Source: Idiomarina piscisalsi (GTDB lineage: Bacteria; Pseudomonadota; Gammaproteobacteria; Enterobacterales; Alteromonadaceae). Taken from it: 64,000 nucleotides of DNA. This document shows positions 8,480-20,827 of this stretch, piece after piece. Numbering within the stretch: the stretch's first letter is position 1; each line of letters opens with the position of its first letter. The DNA is taken from the NCBI RefSeq assembly GCF_003987095.1, contig NZ_PIQA01000001.1:124001-188000 (forward strand), given 5' to 3'. Made by a program: the position numbers and the translations under genes. Below the pieces are notes generated by a model. It was not told the DNA's origin. It searched no databases and saw only the letters and a program-made list of their open reading frames with translations.

Positions 8480-10696
8480 TCAGGCTATTTGTATTGGTAT
8501 TAGCCCGTTGTACTGCTGTAATAATTGAGTGACTTGTTGCGCTGGAACCGGCTTACTGAATAAGAAACCTTGCCCGGTTGCACACTCTCTATGCAGCAGA
8601 AATTCAACTTGCTCTTCTGTTTCAATACCTTCAGCAACCAACTGGATATTTAGGTTGCGCGCTAAACTTATAATTGTTTGAGTAATTGTCGCATCATCTT
8701 CATTATCTGGTAAGTCTTTCACGAATGAACGATCAATTTTCAGCGACGTTACCGGAAAATTCTTCAGATAAGAAAGTGACGAGTAACCTACACCAAAGTC
8801 ATCAATGGCTAAAGACATACCGTACTCGCGCACGGAATGCATGAATCTTGTGTGCGATTGTATGTTGTCTATAAAGACTTGCTCGGTAAGCTCCAGTTCG
8901 ACTTTACTCGGTGGTACTTTGGCTTCGTTAACTTTTTCAATGACATCGTCGGCAAAGTCCGGCAAATGCAATTGCTTACCCGAAATGTTGATAGCAATGC
9001 TTAACTCCGTAAAGCCTAGCTCATGCCATTGCTTTAACTGTAAAAAGGATTCGCGCATAACGTATTCCGAAATAGGAATAATTAAGCCGGTATCTTCAGC
9101 CAGTGGAATGAATTGGTCCGGCGGAATAATAGAACCATCTTCGTCGACCCAGCGAACCAAGGCTTCAAAGCCTGTGATACGGCGGCTACTTAACTCAACT
9201 TTCGGCTGATAGTAAACGGTGAGCTGCTGCTTATTAACGGCATGTCGCAGGCGTTTAACCAGTTCTAGTTTTTTGGTTAAGTCTTTGTGTATGGCTTTGT
9301 CGTATATTTTATAGGTGTTACGACCTTGCTCTTTTGCCTGATAAAGCGCGGTATCAGCGTTACGAATAAAGTATTCAGCGTTGAAATCGGCGTCTTCCGC
9401 AAAGGTGATGCCAATCGAAGCGCTTATGAAGAGCTCATAAACATCGACAAAGAAGTGCGCATCTAAAGCCTGCAATAATCGTTCTGCCAGAGTAACGACT
9501 TGTTGTCGACTTTCCGTGCACTCAATTGCGAGCAAGAATTCATCACCGCCAACACGAGCGAGCTGACTACTGTTAGGCGCCAGTTTATTAATACGGCGAG
9601 CAACACGCCGGAGCAATTCATCGCCTACGGTGTGCCCCAGAGCATCGTTCACTTCTTTAAAGCGGTCGAGGTCGATAAACAGCAGGGCAGAGTTGTTTTT
9701 AGCATCACCTTTCTCAAGCCATTCACCCAAAATACGTTTTAACGCATTGCGATTAATAAGGCCGGTGAGTGCATCGTGCTCAGCCAAATAAGCCATTTGT
9801 TTTTCAACGCGTTCGCGTTCGTCTATTTCGCTGTAAAGCTCGATGTTAGCGTCAGCGAGTTGCTGCGCTTTGAAGCGACTTTGGCCGAGAATATAAAGTA
9901 CAAATGTAAGAGCCGCAGTAATGAATAGCCCGGCCAGTAAAACCGCAGTAGAAACTGAGCCTCTAAGATCACTCATGTGTTCAGCGGTTGGCCAAACAGC
10001 CAACTCCCAGCTATTCCCGACAAGCTGTAAGCGGCGGTTGTGCGTCCAGCCCGCTTTTAGAGATGGGTCTCCGGCAAATTCATAAAGTATGCCAGTGCCA
10101 TTACTAATGCTAACCTGAAAACCTTCGCTGATATTGGTTCGAATGACATTGTTGAACATACTTTGAAGACTAATAACAAAGCCGATAAAGCCCGGAGTAT
10201 CAGAACGCTGAACGCGAACAAAAATGGCAATGTCGCTACTGAGGCGACCAAGGTTTCCAGCGGGTCCCATCATCGCATGACGGTTGTTTTGAGACTGACT
10301 TAGTTGCGCGCGCAACGGACTGTCAGAAAACGGTGTTCCTATGAGTTCATTTTTCTGATTTTTAGGATACAAAAACTGTATTTTTTGGTCGGCATTCAGC
10401 CAAACCACGTTTTGCACGTTGGGGTAATAAAGCGTGACAATGTCGGCGTCTGAGTCGCGGCGAGAGTTTAAGCTTATTTCGCTGCGCTCCCACTCCCGCG
10501 CAAGTAACTCTGCAACGAATAGGTGTGACACAAGACTTTGGCGGATATCGCGCTGCAGGCTATAAGCCTCAGCTTCCAAAGCCTCATGTGCTTTTTCGTT
10601 TTCAGTGTATCGCAGATAGAAAAAGGCTGTGAGAGTGACTGCCACCCCCACAACTGCCGCGATAACGGCTTGCCGCGACCCCTGAATAAACATCAT
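8480..10696 (-). CDS. Membrane GGDEF-EAL protein with periplasmic CHASE-like sensor
   Basis: Predicted c-di-GMP synthase and/or phosphodiesterase. The 738 residues read: membrane helix (about 10-28), periplasmic sensor of about 220 residues that resembles CHASE (GFIGFVISLQ near 169), second helix (about 249-270), short coiled coil, GGDEF domain with intact GGDEF at 383-387, EAL domain with EAL at 511-513. EAL catalytic signatures are present (ELTEQ, DDFGVGYSS, KIDRSF, AEGIET). No RxxD inhibitory site precedes GGDEF. Both domains look catalytically competent; net direction is unknown. It starts three bases after aacS and is followed by etfD, inside the leucine operon, so a link to branched-chain acid use is inferred. 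Confidence 0.9.
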   Translation of the reverse strand: MMFIQGSRQAVIAAVVGVAVTLTAFFYLRYTENEKAHEALEAEAYSLQRDIRQSLVSHLFVAELLAREWERSEISLNSRRDSDADIVTLYYPNVQNVVWLNADQKIQFLYPKNQKNELIGTPFSDSPLRAQLSQSQNNRHAMMGPAGNLGRLSSDIAIFVRVQRSDTPGFIGFVISLQSMFNNVIRTNISEGFQVSISNGTGILYEFAGDPSLKAGWTHNRRLQLVGNSWELAVWPTAEHMSDLRGSVSTAVLLAGLFITAALTFVLYILGQSRFKAQQLADANIELYSEIDERERVEKQMAYLAEHDALTGLINRNALKRILGEWLEKGDAKNNSALLFIDLDRFKEVNDALGHTVGDELLRRVARRINKLAPNSSQLARVGGDEFLLAIECTESRQQVVTLAERLLQALDAHFFVDVYELFISASIGITFAEDADFNAEYFIRNADTALYQAKEQGRNTYKIYDKAIHKDLTKKLELVKRLRHAVNKQQLTVYYQPKVELSSRRITGFEALVRWVDEDGSIIPPDQFIPLAEDTGLIIPISEYVMRESFLQLKQWHELGFTELSIAINISGKQLHLPDFADDVIEKVNEAKVPPSKVELELTEQVFIDNIQSHTRFMHSVREYGMSLAIDDFGVGYSSLSYLKNFPVTSLKIDRSFVKDLPDNEDDATITQTIISLARNLNIQLVAEGIETEEQVEFLLHRECATGQGFLFSKPVPAQQVTQLLQQYNGLIPIQIA

Positions 10697-10699
10697 TGC

Positions 10700-12643
<1,944 letters not shown>

Positions 12644-12644
12644 T

Positions 12645-13550
12645 TTATTCCCCTCGTTTTGCTAATTCTGCAATGGCTACCTGTGAGCGAGGCCCGTGAC
12701 TTAGGTGTTCACAAATACCTGCGCCCGCAGCGATTAGCTTATTCAAATCAATGCCTGTTTCTACACCCATACCGTTCAGCATGTAGACCACATCTTCGGT
12801 GGCAACATTTCCACTAGCGCCTTTAGCATAAGGGCAGCCACCAAGGCCGGCAACGGCAGAATCAATAGTCGCAACACCTAATGGCAAGCAGGCCATGATA
12901 TTGGCTAATGCTTGTCCGTAAGTATTATGGAAATGCAGGGCAAGTTTTTCCATGGGTACTTGTTCAGCTACCGCTGCCAACATTTTCTGAGCTTTAAGCG
13001 GGGTGCCTACGCCTATGGTGTCACCCAGAGACACCTCGTAACATCCCATGTCATACAGAGCTTTTGCGACTTTAACCACATTATCGATTGGCACTTCACC
13101 TTGGTATGGGCAGCCCAGCACGCAAGAAACGTAACCACGAACAGGAATGCCTTTATCTTTTGCCGCTGCAATGACAGGCTTGAACCGCTCCAGCGACTCA
13201 TCAATGCTGCAGTTAATATTCTTTTGTGTAAAGGCTTCAGAAGCCGCTCCGAATACCGCCACCTCATCCATATTAGCTGCCACTGCTGCCTCGAAGCCTT
13301 TTAGATTAGGTGTAAGGCCTGCGTAGGTAACTCCGGAGCGGCGGTTTACTTTTTCCATAACCGCTGTGCTGTCAGCCATTTGTGGCACCCATTTTGGACT
13401 GACGAAACTCGCACTCTCAATATACGATAGACCCGCATCCGCCAGAGCTTCGATAAGAGTGACTTTAGCGTCTACAGAAACAGCGGATTCATTCTGTAAG
13501 CCGTCTCGAGGACCCACCTCAACAATTTTAATCTGCTCTGCAATAGCCAT
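12645..13550 (-). CDS. liuE: Hydroxymethylglutaryl-CoA lyase
   Basis: Cleaves 3-hydroxy-3-methylglutaryl-CoA into acetyl-CoA and acetoacetate, the last committed step of leucine catabolism. The 301-residue TIM-barrel protein shows the metal-binding start [11 protein letters not shown] and the family signature with the catalytic cysteine [14 protein letters not shown] (about residues 233-246). Histidines of the LHFHNTYGQ motif complete the divalent metal site. The ATG is preceded by GGAG. It is two bases downstream of liuD. Confidence 0.96.
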   Translation of the reverse strand: MAIAEQIKIVEVGPRDGLQNESAVSVDAKVTLIEALADAGLSYIESASFVSPKWVPQMADSTAVMEKVNRRSGVTYAGLTPNLKGFEAAVAANMDEVAVFGAASEAFTQKNINCSIDESLERFKPVIAAAKDKGIPVRGYVSCVLGCPYQGEVPIDNVVKVAKALYDMGCYEVSLGDTIGVGTPLKAQKMLAAVAEQVPMEKLALHFHNTYGQALANIMACLPLGVATIDSAVAGLGGCPYAKGASGNVATEDVVYMLNGMGVETGIDLNKLIAAGAGICEHLSHGPRSQVAIAELAKRGE

Positions 13551-13552
13551 AA

Positions 13553-15523
13553 CTACTCCGCTTCGCTAACTGCGATGAGTTCATCACCGTCGCTGACAAG
13601 GTCACCTGCGGCAAAGAATATATCTGTGACTTCGCCATCATGACCTGCGCGTATGGTGTACTCCATTTTCATGGCTTCCATAATGACAAGCGCTTGATCT
13701 TTTTCGACGGTATCGCCTTTAGTCACCAGGACTTCCATAATAGTGCCGTTCATCGGCGCAACGTGTCCGCCATGCGCTGTATCATCAGAAAGGGTATCAG
13801 CGACACGGTGACGATGGAAAGTGACAGGGCCATTGTCGGTAAAGACAGTAATTTGTTGGTCGTCCGCACTGACGTAGCGTGAATAACGCATGTCACCCGC
13901 TGTTAAGGTCAGCTTGTCATCGGTCAGAGATACTTGCCAATGAATACTCTCTTCATCGATGTGTTGAGTAAACTCACCCTTTCCAGTCTCAACCAGCGCA
14001 ATGGTGTAATGGTCATCATTGAATTGCAACGGGATGCTGTGCGTAGCTGCTGAATTCACTCTAAATGCGTTACCACTTTGCCACGGAGAGCTGCCACGTT
14101 GCTGCTGGCGTTGAACAATATCGAACAGCGCAGCTTCCGTCGCAATTTGCTGATGATTCACTGAGCTGTCAGGTGCCAGGGCGTCCTGGTGCTGCTGAAT
14201 AAACTCAGTGGTCAAATTCGTATTCACAAACTCCGGGTGCGATGCTAAACGGTGCAAGAAATCGACATTGGTTGTCAGCCCTGTTAACCGGTATTCGCGC
14301 AATGCTTTTTGCAGACGAAGTAGAGCGCGGCTTCTGTCGGTATCCCAGACAATTAGCTTGGCAATCATGGGATCGTAGAAAGCTGAAATTTCATCGCCTT
14401 CTTCAATGCCGGTATCGATACGTACACCGTTTATTTCAGCTGGTGTGCGCAAATGGTTGATGGTGCCGGTGCACGGTAAGAAGTCGTTGTCTGGATCTTC
14501 CGCGTAAATACGTGCTTCGAACGCATGTCCGTTAACCTGAATATCGTTTTGAGCAAGCGGTAACGGTTGGCCTGAAGCGACCAATAACTGCCATTCTACT
14601 AAGTCCTGCCCGGTGATCATTTCCGTAACAGGGTGCTCGACCTGAAGCCGGGTATTCATTTCCATAAAGTAGAATTCGCCGCTTTGATCGAACAAGAACT
14701 CCACGGTGCCGGCGCCAACATAATCAATCGCCTGAGCTGCACGAATGGCAGCTTCACCCATGTCCTTACGAGTCTTTTCAGTCAGCGCAGGTGCCGGAGC
14801 CTCTTCAAGTACCTTTTGGTGACGGCGTTGGACTGAACAGTCACGCTCGGCCAAATAAACAGCATTGCCATGTTCGTCGGTAAACACCTGAATTTCCACG
14901 TGGCGTGGATTCCGAATAAAGCGCTCCAACAGCACTTTGTCGTTACCGAAAGAGGACTTGGCTTCGCGCTTGGCTGAACTTAAGGCTTCGTCAAACTCAC
15001 CCATGTTTTCGACGACGCGCATGCCTTTACCGCCACCACCGTATGCGGCTTTCAAAAGCAGTGGGAAGCCTACTTTTTCGGCTTCAGCCTTGAGTGTATC
15101 GGTGTCCTGCTCGCTACCATGATACCCAGGAACTAAGGGCACTCCGGCGTCTTGCATTATGGCTTTGGCGGCACTTTTCGAGCCCATTGCGGCGATAGAA
15201 GCAACCGGAGGCCCAACAAAGATGATGTCATTTGCCTGGCATGCGTCAGCAAAGTCTTCGTTTTCTGATAAAAAACCATAGCCGGGGTGTATAGCCTCGG
15301 CACCGGTTTGTTTAGCTGCGGCAATAATTTTGTCGCTGCGCAGGTAACTTTCTGTGCTAGCGGCAGGACCAATGTGAACGGCATTGTCAGCTAACTTAAC
15401 GTGGCGGGCGTTTCGGTCGGCATCGGAATAAACGGCGACTGTTCGAATGCCCATTTTCTTTGCCGTTGAAATAATACGGCAAGCGATTTCGCCACGGTTC
15501 GCAATCAGTAATGTGTTGATCAT
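13553..15523 (-). CDS. liuD: Methylcrotonoyl-CoA carboxylase, biotin-containing alpha subunit
   Basis: Biotin carboxylase plus carrier subunit of the ATP-dependent carboxylation of 3-methylcrotonyl-CoA. The 656 residues contain the biotin carboxylase domain (N-terminal [12 protein letters not shown]-grasp loop GGGGKGM around residue 162, [13 protein letters not shown] around 290), the subunit-contact middle region, and a C-terminal biotinyl domain with EAMKME, the biotinylated lysine being about residue 619. It works with LiuB, two genes upstream. The middle part aligns with MCC rather than propionyl-CoA carboxylase mainly by operon context. Confidence 0.94.
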   Translation of the reverse strand: MINTLLIANRGEIACRIISTAKKMGIRTVAVYSDADRNARHVKLADNAVHIGPAASTESYLRSDKIIAAAKQTGAEAIHPGYGFLSENEDFADACQANDIIFVGPPVASIAAMGSKSAAKAIMQDAGVPLVPGYHGSEQDTDTLKAEAEKVGFPLLLKAAYGGGGKGMRVVENMGEFDEALSSAKREAKSSFGNDKVLLERFIRNPRHVEIQVFTDEHGNAVYLAERDCSVQRRHQKVLEEAPAPALTEKTRKDMGEAAIRAAQAIDYVGAGTVEFLFDQSGEFYFMEMNTRLQVEHPVTEMITGQDLVEWQLLVASGQPLPLAQNDIQVNGHAFEARIYAEDPDNDFLPCTGTINHLRTPAEINGVRIDTGIEEGDEISAFYDPMIAKLIVWDTDRSRALLRLQKALREYRLTGLTTNVDFLHRLASHPEFVNTNLTTEFIQQHQDALAPDSSVNHQQIATEAALFDIVQRQQQRGSSPWQSGNAFRVNSAATHSIPLQFNDDHYTIALVETGKGEFTQHIDEESIHWQVSLTDDKLTLTAGDMRYSRYVSADDQQITVFTDNGPVTFHRHRVADTLSDDTAHGGHVAPMNGTIMEVLVTKGDTVEKDQALVIMEAMKMEYTIRAGHDGEVTDIFFAAGDLVSDGDELIAVSEAE

Positions 15524-15537
15524 AATGGGACCTGTGT

Positions 15538-16323
15538 TTAATTCTTATTGAGCCAGGCAGCAGGGCGTTTTTCTAAAAACGCACTTAAGCCTTCCTGACC
15601 TTCATCCGATACGCGAATTTCCGCAATGGCTTTAATAGTATGTTCGCGTAAGTCTTTATTAATAGGACGCGAACCAACGTTGCGAATAAGTTCCTTACAG
15701 GCCGTTACGGCTTGAGGACTGTTAGCTAACAGCGCATCGAGTAAATTATTTAGTGGTTCTTCAAAGTCGTCGACAACGTCATTCACTAAGCCCAGTTTCT
15801 GTGCTTCGTCAGCGAAAAAACGCTCTGCTGTGAGCATGTAACGACGAGACTGTCTTTCACCAATAGTGCGGACAACATAAGGGCTAATAACCGCTGGTAT
15901 GAGTCCAATTTTTACTTCACTTAAGCAAAAGCTGCTGCGAGGTTGCGCCAGTACAATGTCACAACAAGCGGCTAAACCGACGGCACCGCCGAAAGCGGCA
16001 CCCTGTACTAACGCAATACTTGGCTTGCTGAGCAAATCTAAACGCTCCATTAACAGCCCAAGCTCTCCGGCGTCTTCAACGTTTTGCTGATAGTTTTTAT
16101 CCGCCATAGAGCGCATCCAGTTCAGGTCCGCGCCGGCAGAAAAGTTTTTGCCCTCAGAGCGTAATACCAGAACGCGAGCTTGCTCACTATCTTCGACGTC
16201 TTTTAACGCCTGAAGTAACTCTGAAATCATCACATCGTCAAATGCATTGTGAATCTCAGGACGGTTCAACGTCAGGGTTGCAATGCCTTTGTCGTCAATG
16301 TTGAGGCTGGTGTATTTTGCCAT
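15538..16323 (-). CDS. liuC: Methylglutaconyl-CoA hydratase
   Basis: Hydrates 3-methylglutaconyl-CoA to HMG-CoA. The 261-residue crotonase-fold protein has the oxyanion-hole segments SAGADLNWM around residue 62 and GAAFGGAVGLAACCD around 106-120, and a start MAKYTSLNID typical of LiuC. Position between the two carboxylase subunit genes supports methylglutaconyl specificity over a general enoyl-CoA hydratase. It might also serve methacrylyl-CoA, since no separate hydratase is seen in the nearby valine cluster; that is inference. Confidence 0.92.
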   Translation of the reverse strand: MAKYTSLNIDDKGIATLTLNRPEIHNAFDDVMISELLQALKDVEDSEQARVLVLRSEGKNFSAGADLNWMRSMADKNYQQNVEDAGELGLLMERLDLLSKPSIALVQGAAFGGAVGLAACCDIVLAQPRSSFCLSEVKIGLIPAVISPYVVRTIGERQSRRYMLTAERFFADEAQKLGLVNDVVDDFEEPLNNLLDALLANSPQAVTACKELIRNVGSRPINKDLREHTIKAIAEIRVSDEGQEGLSAFLEKRPAAWLNKN

Positions 16324-16339
16324 GGTTCATAACCTCCGA

Positions 16340-17947
16340 TTACATGCGGAAGACGCCGAAACGGCTGTCTTCAATCGGTGCATTTAATGAAGCGGCAAGG
16401 CTTAGTGCCAGAACTTCGCGCGTTTGTGCCGGGTCGATAATACCGTCGTCCCATAATCGAGCAGACGCATAATACGGATGACCTTGTTTTTCGTACTGCT
16501 CAACAATCGGCTTTTTCAGCGCTTGTTCTTTTTCGTCGCTTAAGCTTTCGCCTTTACGCGCTAAATTGTCTTTGGTGACCTGCGCCATAACCCCGGCGGC
16601 TTGCTCGCCACCCATAACTGAGATACGGGCATTTGGCCACATGAACATCATGGTTGGATCATAAGCGCGACCACACATGCCGTAGTTACCGGCGCCATAG
16701 CTACCACCAATTAAGACGGTAAACTTAGGAACTTTCGCACAGGAAACGGCCATAACCATTTTCGCGCCGTGTTTGGAAATGCCTTCGGCTTCGTACTTTT
16801 TACCGACCATAAAGCCGGTAATGTTTTGTAAGAACACCAGTGGAATTTTACGCTGTGCACAAAGCTCAATGAAGTGGGCACCTTTTTGCGCCGACTCGGA
16901 GAACAAAATACCGTTATTCGCGACAATACCAACGGGGTAGCCGTCAATGCGGGCAAAACCTGTCACCAGCGTATTACCGTAGTTGGCTTTAAATTCATCA
17001 AAGTCAGAATCATCAACAATGCGCGCAATGACTTCGTGAACGTCATAAGGCTTACGCAAATCGGTACCAACAATGCCGTACAGCTCTTTGGCGTCGTAAC
17101 GCGGTGGCTTTGATGGTTGGCGGTCCAGCTGAGTTGGCTCACTACGGTTAAGGCGTGCTACCGAGCGGCGTGCTAAAGCTAAAGCATGCTCATCGTTGTG
17201 AGCAAAATGGTCGGCAACACCGGAAATGCGAGTGTGCACGTCGGCGCCGCCAAGCTCTTCGGCTGAAACTTCTTCACCCGTTGCCGCTTTAACTAGCGGG
17301 GGACCGGCTAAGAAAATGGTACCTTGTTCTTTAACAATAACGCTTTCATCGGCCATTGCGGGTACGTACGCACCGCCGGCGGTACACAGGCCCATAACCA
17401 CTGCAATTTGCGGAATGCCTTTGGCTGACATGTTGGCCTGATTAAAGAAAATACGCCCAAAATGTTCTTTGTCAGGGAATACTTCATCCTGGCGGGGCAG
17501 GTTAGCGCCGCCAGAGTCTACCAAGTAAATGCAAGGTAGGTGACAGCGCTCGGCAATTTCCTGAGCACGCAAATGTTTTTTAACGGTCAGGGGGTAGTAG
17601 GTGCCGCCTTTCACGGTGGCATCGTTGGCGATGATCATGCACTCGGTGCCTTCGACCTGACCAATACCAGCAACAACGCCGGCAGAAGGTACATAGTCCT
17701 CGTAGCAGTCCCATGCCGCAAACTGACCCACTTCTAAAAATGGCGAGCCAGCGTCCAATAATTTATTAATACGGTCACGAGGCAGTAATTTACCGCGAGA
17801 TAAGTGGCGCTCTTGATACTTAGGGCCACCGCCTTGGTGTATTTGTGCTGCTTTTTCGTGCAAGTCGTCAACCACAACCTGCATCGACTCGTAATTTGCA
17901 GTGTACTGCTCATCACGAGTGTTTACTTTACTCGATAAAATTGCCAC
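16340..17947 (-). CDS. liuB: Methylcrotonoyl-CoA carboxylase, carboxyltransferase beta subunit
   Basis: Transfers the carboxyl group from biotin on LiuD to 3-methylcrotonyl-CoA. The 535 residues match the beta subunit length and show the two-half carboxyltransferase layout, with [10 protein letters not shown] near the start, [12 protein letters not shown] around residue 142, [16 protein letters not shown] around 375 and a closing DSRFGVFRM. The start is GTG at 17947 with GGGAGG seven bases upstream. It lies 14 bases after liuA. Confidence 0.96.
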   Translation of the reverse strand: MAILSSKVNTRDEQYTANYESMQVVVDDLHEKAAQIHQGGGPKYQERHLSRGKLLPRDRINKLLDAGSPFLEVGQFAAWDCYEDYVPSAGVVAGIGQVEGTECMIIANDATVKGGTYYPLTVKKHLRAQEIAERCHLPCIYLVDSGGANLPRQDEVFPDKEHFGRIFFNQANMSAKGIPQIAVVMGLCTAGGAYVPAMADESVIVKEQGTIFLAGPPLVKAATGEEVSAEELGGADVHTRISGVADHFAHNDEHALALARRSVARLNRSEPTQLDRQPSKPPRYDAKELYGIVGTDLRKPYDVHEVIARIVDDSDFDEFKANYGNTLVTGFARIDGYPVGIVANNGILFSESAQKGAHFIELCAQRKIPLVFLQNITGFMVGKKYEAEGISKHGAKMVMAVSCAKVPKFTVLIGGSYGAGNYGMCGRAYDPTMMFMWPNARISVMGGEQAAGVMAQVTKDNLARKGESLSDEKEQALKKPIVEQYEKQGHPYYASARLWDDGIIDPAQTREVLALSLAASLNAPIEDSRFGVFRM

Positions 17948-17961
17948 AGCGCAGCCTCCCG

Positions 17962-19131
17962 TTATTTGGATTCGCTGAAGATTTCACGACCTATCAGCAT
18001 GCGGCGAATTTCTGATGTGCCCGCGCCTATTTCGTACAGTTTTGCGTCACGTAACAAACGACCTGTTGGGTACTCATTAATGTAACCGTTACCGCCTAGT
18101 AATTGAATGGCGTCTAAGGCTAATTGAGTGGCTAACTCAGCGGCGTATAAAATTGCGCCGGCTGCGTCTTTACGAGTGGTTTCACCACGATCGCAAGACT
18201 GGGCTACTGCGTAAACGTAAGCGCGAGCTGCATTAGTACGAGTGTACATATCAGCAACTTTACCCTGGACTAATTGGAACTCGCCAATTTCTTTGCCGAA
18301 CTGCTTACGGTCGTGAATATAAGGGACGCAAGCGTCTAAGCATGCTTGCATAATGCCTAATGGCCCTGCTGCAAGAACTGCGCGCTCGTAGTCCAGACCG
18401 CTCATTAGTACAGCGACACCTTCGTTAAGCTCACCCAAAATGTTCTCTTCAGGAACTTCAGCGTTTTCGAATACCAGCTCACAGGTGTTTGAACCGCGCA
18501 TACCAAGTTTGTCGAGCTTTTGCGCCTGGCTGAATCCAGGGGTGTCTTTTTCAACGATAAACGCAGTAATACCCCGAGAGTTTTTCTCAGGTTTCGTTTT
18601 TGCGTAAATGACGAAAACATCGGCATCCGGACCGTTAGTGATCCACATTTTGTTGCCATTAAGAACGTATTTGTCACCTTTTTTCTCAGCACGCAGCTTC
18701 ATGCTGACAACATCCGAGCCGGCGTTAGGTTCGCTCATAGCAAGAGCACCAACATGTTCACCGGTACACAGCTTTGGTAAGTATTTTTTCTTCTGCTCTT
18801 CGTTACCATTACGGTGAATTTGGTTCACACAAAGGTTTGAATGTGCACCGTAACTCAGACCTACTGACGCTGAAGCACGGCTAATTTCTTCCATAGCGAT
18901 AACGTGCTCAAGATAGCCCATACCCGAACCACCGTACTCTTCAGCAACGGTTAAGCCAAGTAGACCCATGTCGCCAAGCTTACGCCATAAATCGCTTGGA
19001 AATTCATTTTTCTCGTCAATGTCTGCAGCGCGTGGTGCAATTTCATCACGAGCGAAAGCATTAACTTGCTCACGGATCATGTCGGCCGTTTCGCCGAGGC
19101 CAAAATTAAAAGTGGTGTATTGACTAATCAT
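17962..19131 (-). CDS. liuA: Isovaleryl-CoA dehydrogenase
   Basis: FAD enzyme oxidising isovaleryl-CoA to 3-methylcrotonyl-CoA, donating electrons to ETF. The 389 residues carry acyl-CoA dehydrogenase signatures ([11 protein letters not shown] around residue 132; [22 protein letters not shown] near the C-terminus, given here as two parts of one motif). The catalytic glutamate sits in LDYERAVLA, the internal position characteristic of isovaleryl-CoA dehydrogenases, which supports the specificity. Its ATG overlaps the liuR stop (ATGA), implying translational coupling to the regulator. Confidence 0.96.
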   Translation of the reverse strand: MISQYTTFNFGLGETADMIREQVNAFARDEIAPRAADIDEKNEFPSDLWRKLGDMGLLGLTVAEEYGGSGMGYLEHVIAMEEISRASASVGLSYGAHSNLCVNQIHRNGNEEQKKKYLPKLCTGEHVGALAMSEPNAGSDVVSMKLRAEKKGDKYVLNGNKMWITNGPDADVFVIYAKTKPEKNSRGITAFIVEKDTPGFSQAQKLDKLGMRGSNTCELVFENAEVPEENILGELNEGVAVLMSGLDYERAVLAAGPLGIMQACLDACVPYIHDRKQFGKEIGEFQLVQGKVADMYTRTNAARAYVYAVAQSCDRGETTRKDAAGAILYAAELATQLALDAIQLLGGNGYINEYPTGRLLRDAKLYEIGAGTSEIRRMLIGREIFSESK

Positions 19132-19547
19132 AACGACTCCTGAGAGTGAACTTTGGATGTTGACTGCTGAATGGCTTCAAGTTCGTCCTGGCAACGTTGT
19201 TCCAGACCACTGAGTTCCGTCAGCAATACATTAATATCTTCCATTTGTTGTTTGAGTGAGACTTTCTTCTCACTGATAAGCTCAAGTACCTTTTGTAACT
19301 GTGCAGCGCTGCTGTTGTCTGCGTCATAAAGCTCAAATAAGCGACGCGTTTCAGCCAAAGAAAAGCCTAAACGTTTGCCCCGTAAAATGAGTTTTAAACG
19401 GACTCTGTCTTTATTGGTATAGATGCGCTGCTGGCCCTGTCGCTTTGGTGAAAGCAGGCCTTCGTCCTCGTAAAAGCGGATGCTACGAGTGGTAATGTCA
19501 AATTGCTTTGCCAGTTCACCAATACTGTAGGTAATTTTATTGTTCAT
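19128..19547 (-). CDS. liuR: MerR-family regulator of leucine/isovalerate catabolism
   Basis: Predicted repressor/activator of the liu genes. The 139 residues have the MerR winged helix at the N-terminus ([25 protein letters not shown], quoted only as its start SIGELAKQF and end YEDEGLL), followed by a long dimerisation helix and a C-terminal region without a metal-binding cysteine cluster. It heads the operon and overlaps liuA by four bases. The divergent region to thiolase holds a perfect 16-bp palindrome, probably its operator. LiuR as regulator of such clusters in gammaproteobacteria is established from comparative genomics. Confidence 0.93.
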   Translation of the reverse strand: MNNKITYSIGELAKQFDITTRSIRFYEDEGLLSPKRQGQQRIYTNKDRVRLKLILRGKRLGFSLAETRRLFELYDADNSSAAQLQKVLELISEKKVSLKQQMEDINVLLTELSGLEQRCQDELEAIQQSTSKVHSQESL

Positions 19548-19592
19548 CGGTACTTGCTTTTTGGTTGCTCTGGGATCTAAGCTTAGAGGAAG

Positions 19593-19608
19593 TTTACGTT
19601 AACGTAAA
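19593..19608. promoter_or_regulatory. Candidate LiuR operator (16-bp palindrome)
   Basis: TTTACGTTAACGTAAA is a perfect palindrome in the 78-base region between divergent liuR and the thiolase gene. Its position and form fit a MerR-family LiuR site controlling both directions. A second, unassigned 12-bp palindrome (TCTAAGCTTAGA, 19576-19587) lies beside it. I could not place -35/-10 elements with confidence. Confidence 0.75.
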
Positions 19609-19625
19609 GTGCATTTGGAGGAAAG

Positions 19626-20807
19626 ATGTCAAGCGATTCCATCGTTATTGTGGCGGCCAACCGCACGCCAATGGGCGGTTTTCAGGGCAGTTTGAGTGAT
19701 GTGTCAGCACCCAACTTGGGCGCGACAGCGATAAAAGCAGCTCTTAGTAACAGCGGTTTAACTGCCGATGATATTTCAGAAGTTATCATGGGTAATGTAT
19801 TACCCGCTGGCTTAGGTCAGGCTCCGGCTCGCCAGGCGATGCTATACGCAGATTTACCTCGCTCTACAGGCGCGACTACCATTAACAAGGTGTGTGGCTC
19901 GGGCTTGAAAGCGGCAATGATGGCGCACGACTTAATTAAGGCTGGTTCGGCCGATGTCGTTGTTGCAGGTGGCATGGAAAGTATGTCAAACGCACCTTAT
20001 ATGCTACCAAAAGGTCGTAGCGGTTATCGTATGGGGCATGGACAGGTACTTGATCATATGATGCTTGATGGGCTGGAAGACGCTTATGAGCATAAGGCAA
20101 TGGGCGTTTATGCTCAGGGTACTGCTGACGAATATGGCCTTGACCGTGAAGCAATGGATGAATTTGCCATTAATTCATTAACCAAGGCACAAGCTGCTAT
20201 TAAAGATGGCCTATTTGACGGTGAAATTACGCCGGTGACTTATTCGACTCGCAAAGGCGACGTCACGGTAGACATTGATGAACAACCCGGTAAAGCGCGC
20301 CTGGATAAAATTTCCCAGCTTCGCGCAGCTTTCAAAAAAGACGGCACTATCACTGCGGCTAACTCCAGTTCTATTTCCGATGGTGCGGCTGCACTTATTT
20401 TAATGCGTGAAAGTGAAGCTAAAGCCAAAGGCCTGCAGCCGCTGGCGCGAGTTATGGGCCACACAACGCACTCGCAAGCTCCGTCTGAGTTTACTGTTGC
20501 TCCTATTGGCGCGATGAACGCGTTGCTTGGCAAGTTAGACTGGACAAAAGACGATGTCGACTTATGGGAAATTAACGAAGCCTTTGCCATGGTCACTATG
20601 TTGGCTATTCAGGAAATGAAATTAGACCCGGCTAAAGTGAACGTGCATGGCGGCGCTTGTGCTTTAGGGCACCCAATTGGTGCAAGTGGTGCACGCTTAT
20701 TAGTAACGCTGCTACATGCACTGAAACAAAAAGGCCAGAAGCGCGGTGTTACCTCGCTGTGTATTGGTGGTGGCGAAGCCGTCGCTCTGGCAGTGGAAAT
20801 GATGTAA
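19626..20807 (+). CDS. atoB: Acetyl-CoA acetyltransferase (thiolase)
   Basis: Thiolytic cleavage of acetoacetyl-CoA to two acetyl-CoA (reversible). The 393-residue biosynthetic-type thiolase shows the acylated cysteine in NKVCGSGLKA (around residue 88), the GGMESMSNAPY signature and the C-terminal catalytic pair in ALGHPIGASGAR and SLCIGGGEAVA. GGAGG lies seven bases before the ATG. It is divergent from liuR and shares its operator, so it is likely co-regulated with the leucine operon and finishes the pathway. Confidence 0.94.
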   Translation: MSSDSIVIVAANRTPMGGFQGSLSDVSAPNLGATAIKAALSNSGLTADDISEVIMGNVLPAGLGQAPARQAMLYADLPRSTGATTINKVCGSGLKAAMMAHDLIKAGSADVVVAGGMESMSNAPYMLPKGRSGYRMGHGQVLDHMMLDGLEDAYEHKAMGVYAQGTADEYGLDREAMDEFAINSLTKAQAAIKDGLFDGEITPVTYSTRKGDVTVDIDEQPGKARLDKISQLRAAFKKDGTITAANSSSISDGAAALILMRESEAKAKGLQPLARVMGHTTHSQAPSEFTVAPIGAMNALLGKLDWTKDDVDLWEINEAFAMVTMLAIQEMKLDPAKVNVHGGACALGHPIGASGARLLVTLLHALKQKGQKRGVTSLCIGGGEAVALAVEMM

Positions 20808-20827
20808 CTGGCGTACGCCTTTATGAG

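Noticed and set aside
20810-20819. GGCGTACGCC palindrome after the thiolase gene
   Set aside because: It has no loop or T-run and is short; likely chance.
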